NCBI GenBank assembly: GCA_012931725.1
Contig: CM022949.1
Coordinates: 1,927,439-1,991,438 of the forward strand
Length of the DNA: 64,000 bases
Direction: 5' to 3'
Source: Litsea cubeba
Taxonomy: Eukaryota > Streptophyta > Magnoliopsida > Laurales > Lauraceae
In this document: positions 23,885 to 33,854 of the stretch, piece after piece
How positions within the stretch are numbered: the first letter of the stretch is position 1
Layout: every line of letters starts with the position of its first letter
Program-made: the position numbers and the translations under genes
The notes under the pieces: generated by a model
What the model saw: the letters and a program-made list of their open reading frames with translations, nothing else
Told to the model about the DNA's origin: nothing
The model's database searches: none

Positions 23885-24909
23885 TGAAATACCAAAAGGG
23901 TTGATCACTAATCAATCCTAATGATAAATAAGTCCCAACACAGATTTCAATATGAGTTTGCGGAAAAAGAAATCTAAGTTAATCAATCTAAAAATCACTC
24001 AGATGGACACTTCAATTTATACGTGGAAAACCCTGAATAGGGAAAAAACCACGGGACCTTACCCTGGTCCGAAAAAGATCAAAGCACTAAAAGAATCGAA
24101 GGTTACAAGATACTCACTACCCCTTTACAGTTGAACACAACCTAAGACTGTAGTAGATCTAGCCGACGAACACGCCGTTCACCTTCTCCAGCACTTCGAT
24201 CTCCACGCCTTGAACAAGACGAATCAGCAAATATGTTGAGGTTTAATCTCCAGAAGAGATGAAGGCTTCAGCACATGATTTTCATAAAAGCTCTCTGGAG
24301 GAAAGCCATCTCTCAAGAAATAGTTTAGGGTTTTTAAGTTCTATCAGAGATGCATTTCTTGAGAGGTTTAAGCCTTAAAAAGGCTTTCTGAAACGAATGG
24401 GATAGACCTCGTTTGAGTGGGATACGGATAAGACAAGATGAGATCCACTCAAATAGGCTGCAGTTCGCCGCTGTCCGATCGATCGGCCTGAGGGTCCGAT
24501 CGATCGGTCTGTAAATAACTGGATGCATTTCAGTTCCGATCGATCGGCCAAAGGGTCCGATCGATCGGACTGTAAATAACTGGATGCATTTCAGCTCCGA
24601 TCGATCGGCCAAATGGTCCGATCGATCGGACTGTAAATAACTGAGAGCAATTTTTTGAACGATCGATCGGACATCAATCGCCTGTACATAACTGAGAGGT
24701 GTTCAGGTCCGATCGATCGGCCAAGAGTTCCGATCGATCGGACTGCAGATGTTTGCTCCCTTTCCCTGCTGAAATCCGATTGAGTATTCCAAAATCTTCA
24801 TCTTCGGATTTTTGTCCATCAAGTTACAGTCCAGTCTAGAAAATATAAAATTACATTATTCCCATGTTTTGTCCATCCACATGAAGTAGCCAACTCTCAA
24901 AAACTTACA
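23885..24909 (-). repeat. 3' LTR of the Copia element
   Basis: Plus-strand TGAAATACC...CTTACA, 1,025 bp. It differs from 32622-33649 by T/G in 'gatcac(t/g)aatc' and by single-base length differences in three homopolymers. Confidence 0.95.
24474..24743. repeat. Array of palindromic CCGATCGATCGG motifs in the 3' LTR
   Basis: Nine copies of CGATCGATCGG (mostly within TCCGATCGATCGG) in about 270 bp, separated by variable spacers such as 'tgtaaataactggatgcatt'. Each core is a near-perfect inverted repeat. Confidence 0.95.
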
Positions 24910-24910
24910 A

Positions 24911-24921
24911 TCTCCCCCTTT
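24911..24921 (-). other. Polypurine tract of the Copia element
   Basis: The minus strand reads AAAGGGGGAGA immediately before the 3' LTR start TGTAAG, the expected plus-strand primer. A second similar tract (AAAAAGGGGGAGA on the minus strand) lies near 25111-25123. Confidence 0.8.
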
Positions 24922-25267
24922 GGCAATTCATGGACAAAACATCTAATACATGAAAATCTACCCAAAAACTATCTAAAAGAAAAGCTTCAGCTCCATCTTG
25001 ATCATACCTGTAAATCCTGTCACAACCAATCTTGACCAAAGATCATCAAAAATCAAAGATGATAAATTAACCAAAAAGACTATAACTCATCAACCATCAT
25101 GAGCAACTGTTCTCCCCCTTTTTGGACATAAATTGACAAGGGTAAAGAAGATTCTATTAACCGAATGATGCAAATAGGAGTACAAAATGATGCATCAATA
25201 CAAGTCCACAAATAAGAAAAGCACAGTAGCATTATAAAAGCAACCACAGAAAACAACCAAGAAGCAA

Positions 25268-26368
25268 CTACTGCGGAGGAGGAAAACGACGAAGGAGAGT
25301 ATCAAGCTTGCCCTCAATGCGGTGACTACCAAGGTTCAGCTGTTCCATCTGTGCAAACACATCCTGAAACTGAGAATTCATTCTATGTTCAAGCAATTCA
25401 ATCTGAGTCGATTGATCAAATAAGCGGTTCTCAAAATCCTGAAAGTATGATGGCATCTGTGTCTCAGACGGAGCTTCAAAATCTCTTGCGGCTGCACAAG
25501 GAGCCGGATCTTCTTCATCACTATCAGCGACATGGGAGGTAGACTGAGTAATAGTGCGATATGTAATTGGTCCTCTTCCTTTCGCAACATCATCATGAGG
25601 GCTAATAGCAACACCATGCGAAATTAGTATCCTCGAAATAAGAACCCCAAAAGGAAGAGATGTAGTTGAAGCACTTTGAAGGGCATCCAGCATATGCTTG
25701 AAAATAACAAGTGGAACATCAATGGGCTTCCCAGTGCCAATTACATATAACAGATAGCCAGTTTCCATTATCACTTCCGAAGTCCTCCCCTTAGGTTCAA
25801 GATTGAAACAGACAAACAAGTTGAGCATTCTGAATGAGGGAGTAAGATATTTCTGTTTAAGCACACCTCCAACCCAATCGCGTCGACGACCACCAGTTAA
25901 AGTGGTAACTACAGCACCCCAGTCAGTGTCATCCACCTTATCCTCCATATCATCTGAGTCAGGTTCAGGTTCGGGATATACGGCATCTAAACTCCGGTCA
26001 ATTTGAAGGAATTGACTGAGGAAATTTGGATCAACTTCAATCAGAAAACCACGAACAAAAGTTTTGAATGATTCATTCCCAATGTCATGAATGTTGTTAT
26101 AAAACTCCCTGACCAAAGATCCATAAGCAATAGGTGAAAAATCATAGAGGGAGTTCCATCCTCTTTCAAGAAGCCAATCCTTGAAATCAATTTCCATTCT
26201 AGCAAATTTAACCTGTCGTTCCACAATGACTTGTTTTTTGGAAAACACATTATCAAAGGAGGTTTCTCTTGAAAGACTTTGAAACCGTTGAGCATCAAAT
26301 GGTGCAGAAGAAGAAGAACTACCACGCTGAACAGTCCTCTTGCGAGGTTGAGAAGTTTTTGGAGGCAT
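25268..26368 (-). CDS. Third ORF of the Copia element (Transposase_32-like protein)
   Basis: A 366-residue open frame from ATG 26368; the in-frame upstream extension has no ATG. It lies between the end of pol and the 3' LTR, where SIRE-type elements carry an 'env-like' ORF. The N-terminus is basic (MPPKTSQPRKRT). Residues about 50-125 ('FKDWLLERGWNSLYDF', 'LVREFYNNIHD', 'FVRGFLIEVDP') resemble the plant 'putative transposon protein' domain (Transposase_32 type). An acidic stretch follows (about residues 130-150), then 'PFGVLISRILISHG'. The last 60 residues are heptad-like and may form a coiled coil. I see no signal peptide or membrane segment, so an envelope role is not supported. The frame is intact although pol is broken. 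Confidence 0.7.
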   Translation of the reverse strand: MPPKTSQPRKRTVQRGSSSSSAPFDAQRFQSLSRETSFDNVFSKKQVIVERQVKFARMEIDFKDWLLERGWNSLYDFSPIAYGSLVREFYNNIHDIGNESFKTFVRGFLIEVDPNFLSQFLQIDRSLDAVYPEPEPDSDDMEDKVDDTDWGAVVTTLTGGRRRDWVGGVLKQKYLTPSFRMLNLFVCFNLEPKGRTSEVIMETGYLLYVIGTGKPIDVPLVIFKHMLDALQSASTTSLPFGVLISRILISHGVAISPHDDVAKGRGPITYRTITQSTSHVADSDEEDPAPCAAARDFEAPSETQMPSYFQDFENRLFDQSTQIELLEHRMNSQFQDVFAQMEQLNLGSHRIEGKLDTLLRRFPPPQ

Positions 26369-26769
26369 GATGTCTTTAAGGCAAAACAGCAAACACTTGG
26401 TGTGCACTACATCAATATAGCAACCCAACTTTCATCTTAGCAATGTAACAAGCAGGAAGTAGTGAAACACCAAAGAAACACACAATACTATCTTGCCAAG
26501 CACATGGCAAAGACTCATTGAAGTGATCTTGGACAACCAAACCAACATCCACTTAAAAGAGAATCACATTCTAACAACCCAAGACAACAATCACAACCAA
26601 ATAATAGAAAAGAAGGAAATGAATGGAAATAGATTAAATGAAAAATTACCTTGGAGAAGCTGGAAACCTCTAAGGAAAATCTTGGAAGAAAGCTAGAGAA
26701 TAAAGGGCTAGGGCATAAGAGGGAAGAGTAAGAAACAATAGACTCACGGTTTTATTTATTCTGATGACT

Positions 26770-26820
26770 GAGATACTGTCCGATCGATCGGGCATCAATG
26801 TCCGATCGATCGGACCTGGG
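26770..26820. repeat. Two further CCGATCGATCGG palindromes between pol and ORF3
   Basis: Two copies spaced about 20 bases apart, roughly 410 bases upstream of the ORF3 start on the minus strand. They are identical in core to the LTR array. Confidence 0.9.
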
Positions 26821-27234
26821 TAAAATAAATGTAAACGGACCTAGGAGAGAAAAAAAATGTTGCACAAACTAATAACAAAGCCATAATGAAATCCCTTAAT
26901 GATCATACATCAAAAGAATATTCTACCAAGCATTAGAGAGTGATTGAATGTGAAAAAAAATTGATTTTTATTTTTGTTTGTAAAATGAGTTTGTGCTAGG
27001 ATGAATGATAGAATCACACAAAAAGAGACAACTCCCCTGGCAAACTAGAGTAGCACAGCTCCCCCGAAATTCATTTTTTTTTTTTTTTTTTTTTCATGTT
27101 AAGCTCTTTGAGCATTGCAAAGAAAAACCATCATGGGTGACTTTCACACTAATGAATATGGTAGCCTTTTCCAAAGAAAATTACCAATCATTTGGTGGCT
27201 ATCACTCATACTCGTAGGTAGCCCTATTCCTCCG

Positions 27235-27238
<4 letters not shown>

Positions 27239-27290
<52 letters not shown>
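27239..27290. repeat. Poly-T run of about 52 bases
   Basis: Homopolymer in the pol-ORF3 spacer (poly-A on the element's sense strand). A second run of about 22 T lies at 27073-27094. The exact length is likely unreliable. Confidence 0.9.
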
Positions 27291-27295
<5 letters not shown>

Positions 27296-27489
27296 GTGCT
27301 GTGAGCGACTCATAAAATAACCAGGAGAGAATATCTGAAATCATGCAAGAAGATCATTACCATCAAACTGTGAAATTATTTTCAGTAAAATGTGTATCTC
27401 TAACAAGGCAAAAAAAATTCAATGAATCACACGCTAGAAAATCAATAATGAGCAATGAAAAGAAAGTGCAGAAAAAAAAATTAGGGGTA

Positions 27490-30122
27490 AGAACAGATAC
27501 CTAGAGACTTACGAAGGGAGTCAAACCTAGTTGGGTCCAAGGGTTGGTTAGGATATCAGCCAATTGATTTTCCGTAGAGATATGCTCCAAGCAGATAATT
27601 TTCTCTTCAACCAAATCTCGGATGAAATGATGCCTGATGTCTATATGTTTGGTTCTTGAATGTTGTACTGGGTTTTTAGAGATGTCAATCGCACTTTTGT
27701 TGTCACAATAAACTACCATTGTAGTTTGTTCAATGCCGTAGTCAGATAGCATTTGTTTCATCCATAGTAATTGTGTGCAACAACTTCCAGCTGCTATGTA
27801 TTCGGCCTCAGCAGTCGATAAAGAAGTTGAAGTCTGTTTCTTGCTATGCCATGCAACCAAGTTGTTACCAATTAGGAAACAGCCCCCAGATGTACTTTTT
27901 CTATCATCAACACAACCTGCCCAGTCAGCATCGGAGAACCCCACAACATTCATGGTAGAATCTTTGGAAAACCATATCCCAAAACCAGTGGTGCCACTTA
28001 CATATTTCAAAATCCTCTTGACAGCTTGAACATGTGACTCCTTAGGTCTTGCTTGATATCGAGCACAACACAAACACTAAACGAAATGTCTGGTCGGCTA
28101 GCAGTTAGGTACAACAAACTACCAATCATACTTCGATACAATCTTTCATCGAAGTCCTTCCCAGAAGAGTCTAAACTCAGTTTATTGTGGTGCTCATAGG
28201 TGTATTGGAGTGCTTAGAGGATTCCATCCCAAACTTTTTCAAAATGTTCTGAGCATATTTAGTTTGAGAAAGAAATATCCCATTGTCACATTGTTTGATT
28301 TGAAGACCGAGAAAAAATGATAATTCTCCGACCATGCTCATTTCAAATTCTTTTGACATACATGTGGCAAAAGATTTAGACAAAGTTTCAGACGTGGAAC
28401 CAAAAACATATCATCCACATAAATTTGAGCAATGAGGATATTATCGTTTTCTCTCTTGATGAATAAAGTTTTATCCACACTTCCTCTACGAAAGGAATTT
28501 TCAATCAAAAATGTTGTCAATCTGGCATACCATGCTCGTGGAGCCTGCTTCAACCATACAAGGCTTTATGCAGTTTGAAAACATGGTTGGGAAAATGAGG
28601 ATCCTCAAACCCTTTAGGTTGTTCAACATACACCTCCTCATTCAAATAACCATTCAAGAAGGCACTCTTGACATCCATCTGATATAGCTTGATTTTCAAG
28701 GAACAAGCTATTGCTAAAAGAATGCGGATGGACTCAAGACGAGCAACAGGGGCAAATGTTTCATCAAAATCAATCCCCTCCACCTGTGTATATCCCTGGG
28801 CAACGAGTCTGGCCTTGTTTCGAATGACTTTACCAAGTTCATCGGTTTTATTTTTGAAAATCCATTTTGTCCCGATAACATTGGTATGAGAAGGCCGTGG
28901 TACAAGTTCCCAAACACGATTACGCTCAAATTGACCCAACTCCTCATGCATGGCATTGATCCATGAGTCATCAACAAGTGCTTCTTTGACATTTTTTGGT
29001 TCTAAGAAGGAGACATAACATAAAAAAGTTACCTCATTTTGTATTTGCTGTCGAGTCTTCAACGGAGCCTGAATATCACCAATGACTTCGTCAAGAGAGT
29101 GATCTTTGAGTACTTGACCTTTTTGAGAACGAAGATGTATGTCCTTGTTTGAAGAAGGCTGATGACTTGATGATCCTGAAACCGATCTCTTTAAGTTTGC
29201 TCCAGATATTTCAATTTCAGATTCGGATTCCGAATCAGGTACAACAATATCTTGAGCTGGTTGTGCTTGATCTGCCGGTTCCTTACTTTGATTTCCGTCT
29301 TGCTCAACCTGCTGAGAAGAAATAGGAATTAGGGAAAAGTCATCTTCATCATCTGAAAAATAAGAGGGTCCAGCATCATCGATGACTACATTGATAGATT
29401 CCATGACAGTAGAATTTCGCAGATGAAATACGCGGTATGCTCTACTATCTAAAGAATACCCAAGAAAAATCCCTTCATCACTTCGAGAGTCAAATTTGCT
29501 AAGATGCTCTCGGTCTTTCAAGATATAACATTTACTTCCAAAGGTTTTGAAGTATTTTACAGTGGGTTTCCTTCCATTCCACAACTCATACGATGTATTC
29601 TTTGTACCAGACCGGAGATAGACTCGGTTGATCACATAGACAGCGGTGTTTATTGCCTCAGCCCAAAATCGCTGTGGTACTTTCTTACTATGAATCATAA
29701 CACGAGCCATTTCCTGTACTACCCGATTTTTTCGTTCCACAACTCCATTTTGTTGAGGAGTTTTAGGAGCGGAAAAACTCATGTTTTATGCCATTCTCAG
29801 TACAAAAAGAATCAAAACATGAATTCTGAAATTCTGTTCCATGATCAGATCTGATTCTGGCAACTCCACCAAATTGAGCTCCCTTACCTGCAATAAGTTG
29901 AAGCCATAAGTGATAAAAAACTGCAAAAGTTTCAGATTTATCTCTAAGAAAACGAACCCATGTGAATCTTGAAAAATCATCAACTGTGAGAAAAATATAC
30001 TTTTTACCACCAATGCTTTCCGTTTTGGACGGACCCATGAGATCCATGTGAAGCAATTCTAATGGTCTGCTGGTAGTAAGCATTTCCAATTTCTTATGTG
30101 GCACTCTAATTTGTTTCCCCAA
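27490..30122 (-). pseudogene. Copia pol: integrase, reverse transcriptase, RNase H, frameshifted
   Basis: Integrase runs about 30122-29300, with 'LLHMDLMGP', 'IRSDHGTEF' and 'PQQNGVVERKNR' carrying the D, D and E of the catalytic triad. Reverse transcriptase follows ('WIFKNKTDELGKV', 'YQMDVKSAFLNG', 'YVDD' near 28415). RNase H has 'DADWAG' near 27930, 'STAEAEY' near 27800 and 'DNKSA' near 27700. The reading frame changes near 30150, 29770, 28553, 28400, 28185, 28075 and 27525, each by what looks like a single base, mostly in or beside homopolymers. All catalytic motifs survive. Either the element was copied by enzymes of another copy, or the shifts are sequencing errors. Confidence 0.9.
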
Positions 30123-30144
30123 TTGACAAGGACCACAAACATGA

Positions 30145-32562
30145 TTAGAGGGCTTTTTGAAGTTTGGGGAGACCTCTAACCAATTCCTGCTTGGACAATT
30201 TTTCTAAATAGATATGGTTAATGTGACCCAACCGTTGATGCCACAGATCAACCTCGTTAATGATTGAAGAATTGCATTGTAGATTGTTATCATTAACAAC
30301 CACATAACAGTTATCGGAATTCCTTTTACCAGAAAGTACATTTTTCCCATTGGCATCGACAATTGTGCAGTGATGTAGTGAGAAATGAACTTCATTACCA
30401 GATTCACAAAATTGACTTATGCTTAACAAATTTGCCTTTAAACCATCAACCAGAAAAACATTATGAATTGGTGACATACCTGGGATGTTTATTGAACCTT
30501 TACCAATGACTTTTGATTTACTCCCATCGCCAAATTGAACATTTCCACCATTGTGTTTTTCAAGAGATGTGAAAAGAGATTTATCACCTGACATGTGTCT
30601 AGAGCACCCGCTGTCTAAATACCAAACATGTGAACTTTGTGCTCTAAGTGCAGTTAGAACCACATTACAGTAAAGGTCAGTTTTGCGAATCCAAATAGAT
30701 TTTTGTTGCACCTTTGGAGGAGTGGAATCTTTCTTCCTCAGTGCATTGCGAAGTCTGTTACGCAATTTGTTGCAATGTGGCCGAATATGTCCAATGATAC
30801 CACAGTAATGACAAGTTGGGACATATTTGCGAGGAGGTATAGATTTTTGTAGTGTGGAATGTACATGTTGAGAATGATAGACTGCAGGTTCAGTAGCAAA
30901 CAATGTATGTCCTCGAACAAATTTACCTTTGGTGGATGACGTGGATGCACGATAATCAAATCCAAGGCCATGCTTGTTGTTTGATATGATTTGCGCACCC
31001 AAAATTTTATCAAGTTGCTTTGACCCTTTGTTCATTCGATTTAAATCGGCTTGGGTAGAAACTAGTTCAGAGGTAGCTACCTTCAATTTCTCAGATATGA
31101 CAACCTTTTCAGCTTTGCACAAATCCATATCTTTCTTTATGATTTGTATCTCTTTGTCAGCTCTGACAGATTGTTCATGCAGTATATTGCATTCATTTCC
31201 TGCATCAATCAGCTTTTGAGTTAGCAATGTGCACTGTGATTCAAGTTGAGATACTTGACCTTGAGCTTCTTGAAGTTCATTCTTAAGCACAAGCTTTTCT
31301 TTTTCAGATGTCTTCCATTTTCCTTTCAGGATGTCATTTAACTGAGTCATCCTCCTTGAGTGTTTAAGAAGACTTTCATAAGCTTCAATCAAATCTTGCT
31401 CATTATCTGACAAAGAATTTTGATTCTCTGAATCATTAACATCAGAGTTTTCCTCAACATCCTGCACAAATGAACTGTTAGATTGTGCCATAAAAGCCAT
31501 GAACTTTCCATGACCAGAGATAGTTTCAGATTCAGTATCATTTCCATCTTGATCTGAATCATCATCCCATGTGACATTGAGAATTTTACCTTGAGTTTTG
31601 AAGGTTCTATTAATGCATTGAGAAGCATAGTGACCAAACCCTTTGCATTCAAAACAGTGAGTATCCTTTGAGGGAATTTTAGATACAAATTTCTCAGATT
31701 TTGTTCCAGAATTTACTTTGAAGGAAGAAGTAGGATTATTTTGCCCTTTAAACTTTTGGAAAGATTTTTTAAAACCCTTCTTATCATCTTTTAGAAATTT
31801 CTTAAACTTTTTAACAAATAAGGCATCAAGATCTGGATCCTCAGATTCTGATTCTGAGTCATCATGTTCCAAGCGAGACTTGGAAGAAATTAGAGCCAAC
31901 CCTTTGGCCTTCTTGTTTGACCTTAAATTTGCTTCAAAGACTTGCAAATTTCCAACTAATTGATCAGCCTTGATCGAATCCAAATCACTGGACTCTTCTA
32001 TAGCTACTACTTTTGGGTCAAACCGCTCAGGTAAGGATCGTAAAATCTTTTTGACAATTTTATGCTCAGGAATGATCTCACCCAAGTAGAAGCTAGAATT
32101 CACAATAGCAGATAATTTATCATTAAAATCATCAAATCCTTCATTTTCATCCATTTTCAAAGTCTCAAAGGCTGTGGTTAAATTCTGAAGTTTTGCTTGC
32201 TTAACTTTAACAGTACCTTCATGTACAGTTTCTAAAATATCCCATGCTTCCTTAGCAAGTTTGCAAATTGATATACGACGGAACTCAGAAGGGGTAACAC
32301 CATTGAATATAGAATTCAAAGCTTTACTGTTAAAGTTAAATGCTTGTTTATCTTCCTTAGTCCATTGAGCCATGGGTTTTTCAATGGTTTTGTTGCCATC
32401 AGTAACAACAAGAGGCTTAGTGTAGCCAAATTCCACACAATTCCAAACATCCACATCTATGGATTGAAGGAATGCTGTCATTCTAACTTTCCAATAAGGA
32501 TAGTTAGATCCATCCAAAAGAGGAGGTTTGGAAATAGAAGTCCCATCTCTATTAAAGTCCAT
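30145..32562 (-). CDS. Copia gag with protease and integrase zinc domain
   Basis: An 805-residue open frame from ATG 32562, about 45 bp after the primer site. The N-terminal gag domain starts 'PPLLDGSNYPYWKVRM'. A first CX2CX4HX4C knuckle (CFECKGFGHYASQC) is near residue 300, a long coiled coil spans about 400-530, and a second knuckle (CHYCGIIGHIRPHC) is near 582. The protease core 'WYLDSGCSRHMSG' is near 645 and the pre-integrase 'LWHQRLGHINH' near 772. The frame ends prematurely at 30145 because of a frameshift near 30150, before the integrase core. The long gag with a coiled coil and two knuckles is typical of SIRE/Maximus elements. Confidence 0.9.
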   Translation of the reverse strand: MDFNRDGTSISKPPLLDGSNYPYWKVRMTAFLQSIDVDVWNCVEFGYTKPLVVTDGNKTIEKPMAQWTKEDKQAFNFNSKALNSIFNGVTPSEFRRISICKLAKEAWDILETVHEGTVKVKQAKLQNLTTAFETLKMDENEGFDDFNDKLSAIVNSSFYLGEIIPEHKIVKKILRSLPERFDPKVVAIEESSDLDSIKADQLVGNLQVFEANLRSNKKAKGLALISSKSRLEHDDSESESEDPDLDALFVKKFKKFLKDDKKGFKKSFQKFKGQNNPTSSFKVNSGTKSEKFVSKIPSKDTHCFECKGFGHYASQCINRTFKTQGKILNVTWDDDSDQDGNDTESETISGHGKFMAFMAQSNSSFVQDVEENSDVNDSENQNSLSDNEQDLIEAYESLLKHSRRMTQLNDILKGKWKTSEKEKLVLKNELQEAQGQVSQLESQCTLLTQKLIDAGNECNILHEQSVRADKEIQIIKKDMDLCKAEKVVISEKLKVATSELVSTQADLNRMNKGSKQLDKILGAQIISNNKHGLGFDYRASTSSTKGKFVRGHTLFATEPAVYHSQHVHSTLQKSIPPRKYVPTCHYCGIIGHIRPHCNKLRNRLRNALRKKDSTPPKVQQKSIWIRKTDLYCNVVLTALRAQSSHVWYLDSGCSRHMSGDKSLFTSLEKHNGGNVQFGDGSKSKVIGKGSINIPGMSPIHNVFLVDGLKANLLSISQFCESGNEVHFSLHHCTIVDANGKNVLSGKRNSDNCYVVVNDNNLQCNSSIINEVDLWHQRLGHINHIYLEKLSKQELVRGLPKLQKAL

Positions 32563-32607
32563 AACAGAAAATCTGTAGAGATCTCACACAATAAGTTAGT
32601 GTGAATA

Positions 32608-32619
32608 GCTCTGATACCA
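32608..32619 (-). other. Copia primer-binding site
   Basis: The minus strand reads TGGTATCAGAGC two bases after the 5' LTR end. This matches the 3' end of plant initiator-methionine tRNA used by Copia elements. Confidence 0.92.
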
Positions 32620-32621
32620 AT

Positions 32622-33649
32622 TGAAATACCAAAAGGGTTGATCACGAATCAATCCTAATGATAAATAAGTCCCAACACAGATTTCAATATGAGTTTGCGG
32701 AAAAAGAAATCTAAGTTAATCAATCTAAAAATCACTCAGATGGACACTTCAATTTTATACGTGGAAAACCCTGAATAGGGAAAAAAACCACGGGACCTTA
32801 CCCTGGTCCGAAAAAGATCAAAGCACTAAAAGAATCGAAGGTTACAAGATACTCACTACCCCTTTACAGTTGAACACAACCTAAGACTGTAGTAGATCTA
32901 GCCGACGAACACGCCGTTCACCTTCTCCAGCACTTCGATCTCCACGCCTTGAACAAGACGAATCAGCAAATATGTTGAGGTTTAATCTCCAGAAGAGATG
33001 AAGGCTTCAGCACATGATTTTCATAAAAGCTCTCTGGAGGAAAGCCATCTCTCAAGAAATAGTTTAGGGTTTTTTAAGTTCTATCAGAGATGCATTTCTT
33101 GAGAGGTTTAAGCCTTAAAAAGGCTTTCTGAAACGAATGGGATAGACCTCGTTTGAGTGGGATACGGATAAGACAAGATGAGATCCACTCAAATAGGCTG
33201 CAGTTCGCCGCTGTCCGATCGATCGGCCTGAGGGTCCGATCGATCGGTCTGTAAATAACTGGATGCATTTCAGTTCCGATCGATCGGCCAAAGGGTCCGA
33301 TCGATCGGACTGTAAATAACTGGATGCATTTCAGCTCCGATCGATCGGCCAAATGGTCCGATCGATCGGACTGTAAATAACTGAGAGCAATTTTTTGAAC
33401 GATCGATCGGACATCAATCGCCTGTACATAACTGAGAGGTGTTCAGGTCCGATCGATCGGCCAAGAGTTCCGATCGATCGGACTGCAGATGTTTGCTCCC
33501 TTTCCCTGCTGAAATCCGATTGAGTATTCCAAAATCTTCATCTTCGGATTTTTGTCCATCAAGTTACAGTCCAGTCTAGAAAATATAAAATTACATTATT
33601 CCCATGTTTTGTCCATCCACATGAAGTAGCCAACTCTCAAAAACTTACA
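32622..33649 (-). repeat. 5' LTR of the Copia element
   Basis: 1,028 bp, near-identical to 23885-24909. It carries its own palindrome array at 33214-33483 and is followed on the right by the target duplication AAACA (33650-33654). Confidence 0.95.
33214..33483. repeat. Array of palindromic CCGATCGATCGG motifs in the 5' LTR
   Basis: The same nine-copy arrangement as in the 3' LTR. It lies in the U3-side half of the LTR relative to the element's transcription. Confidence 0.95.
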
Positions 33650-33854
33650 AAACAGAGTGCAGTACATGGAGAGTTTTGAGTGAGAGTGGCTAATGCATGT
33701 GGTAGTGTGAAACCGGTCGTGTAGTGTTGTCCAAGTGTATGCCAATGTTTCCATTTGCATAATTTGTATTAATAAAATTCAAGGTTCTAATATTTTGTAT
33801 AATCTATAATAAGTATGTTGTCTTGAGTCATGGGTCTAAGTTGGGGTTGGCTTT

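Larger units (their letters stand above)
23885..33649 (-). mobile_element. Full-length Copia retrotransposon, SIRE/Maximus-like, with third ORF
   Basis: A 9,765-bp element on the minus strand. It has LTRs (5' LTR 32622-33649, 3' LTR 23885-24909), a 5-bp target duplication AAACA, an initiator-Met-type primer site, a polypurine tract, a long gag with two zinc knuckles and a coiled coil, protease, integrase, reverse transcriptase, RNase H, and an additional ORF between pol and the 3' LTR. The order integrase then reverse transcriptase is the Copia order. The long gag and extra 3' ORF suggest the SIRE/Maximus lineage, by inference. By eye the LTRs differ by one substitution and three one-base homopolymer lengths, so it is very young. 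Pol is nevertheless broken by about seven single-base frameshifts. Confidence 0.95.

Noticed and set aside
23473..23895. 140-residue minus-strand frame beside the Copia insertion
   Set aside because: It crosses the Copia LTR boundary and the simple AGTG-rich repeat; a LINE-tail resemblance was considered but no diagnostic motif is present.
24334..24612. Identical 92-residue frames in both Copia LTRs (also 33074-33352)
   Set aside because: They are created by translating the palindrome array; identity only reflects LTR identity. No domain.
24474..24743. Regularly repeated palindromes as a CRISPR-like array
   Set aside because: Spacers are short, uneven and repetitive, copies sit in LTRs, and the genome is a plant.
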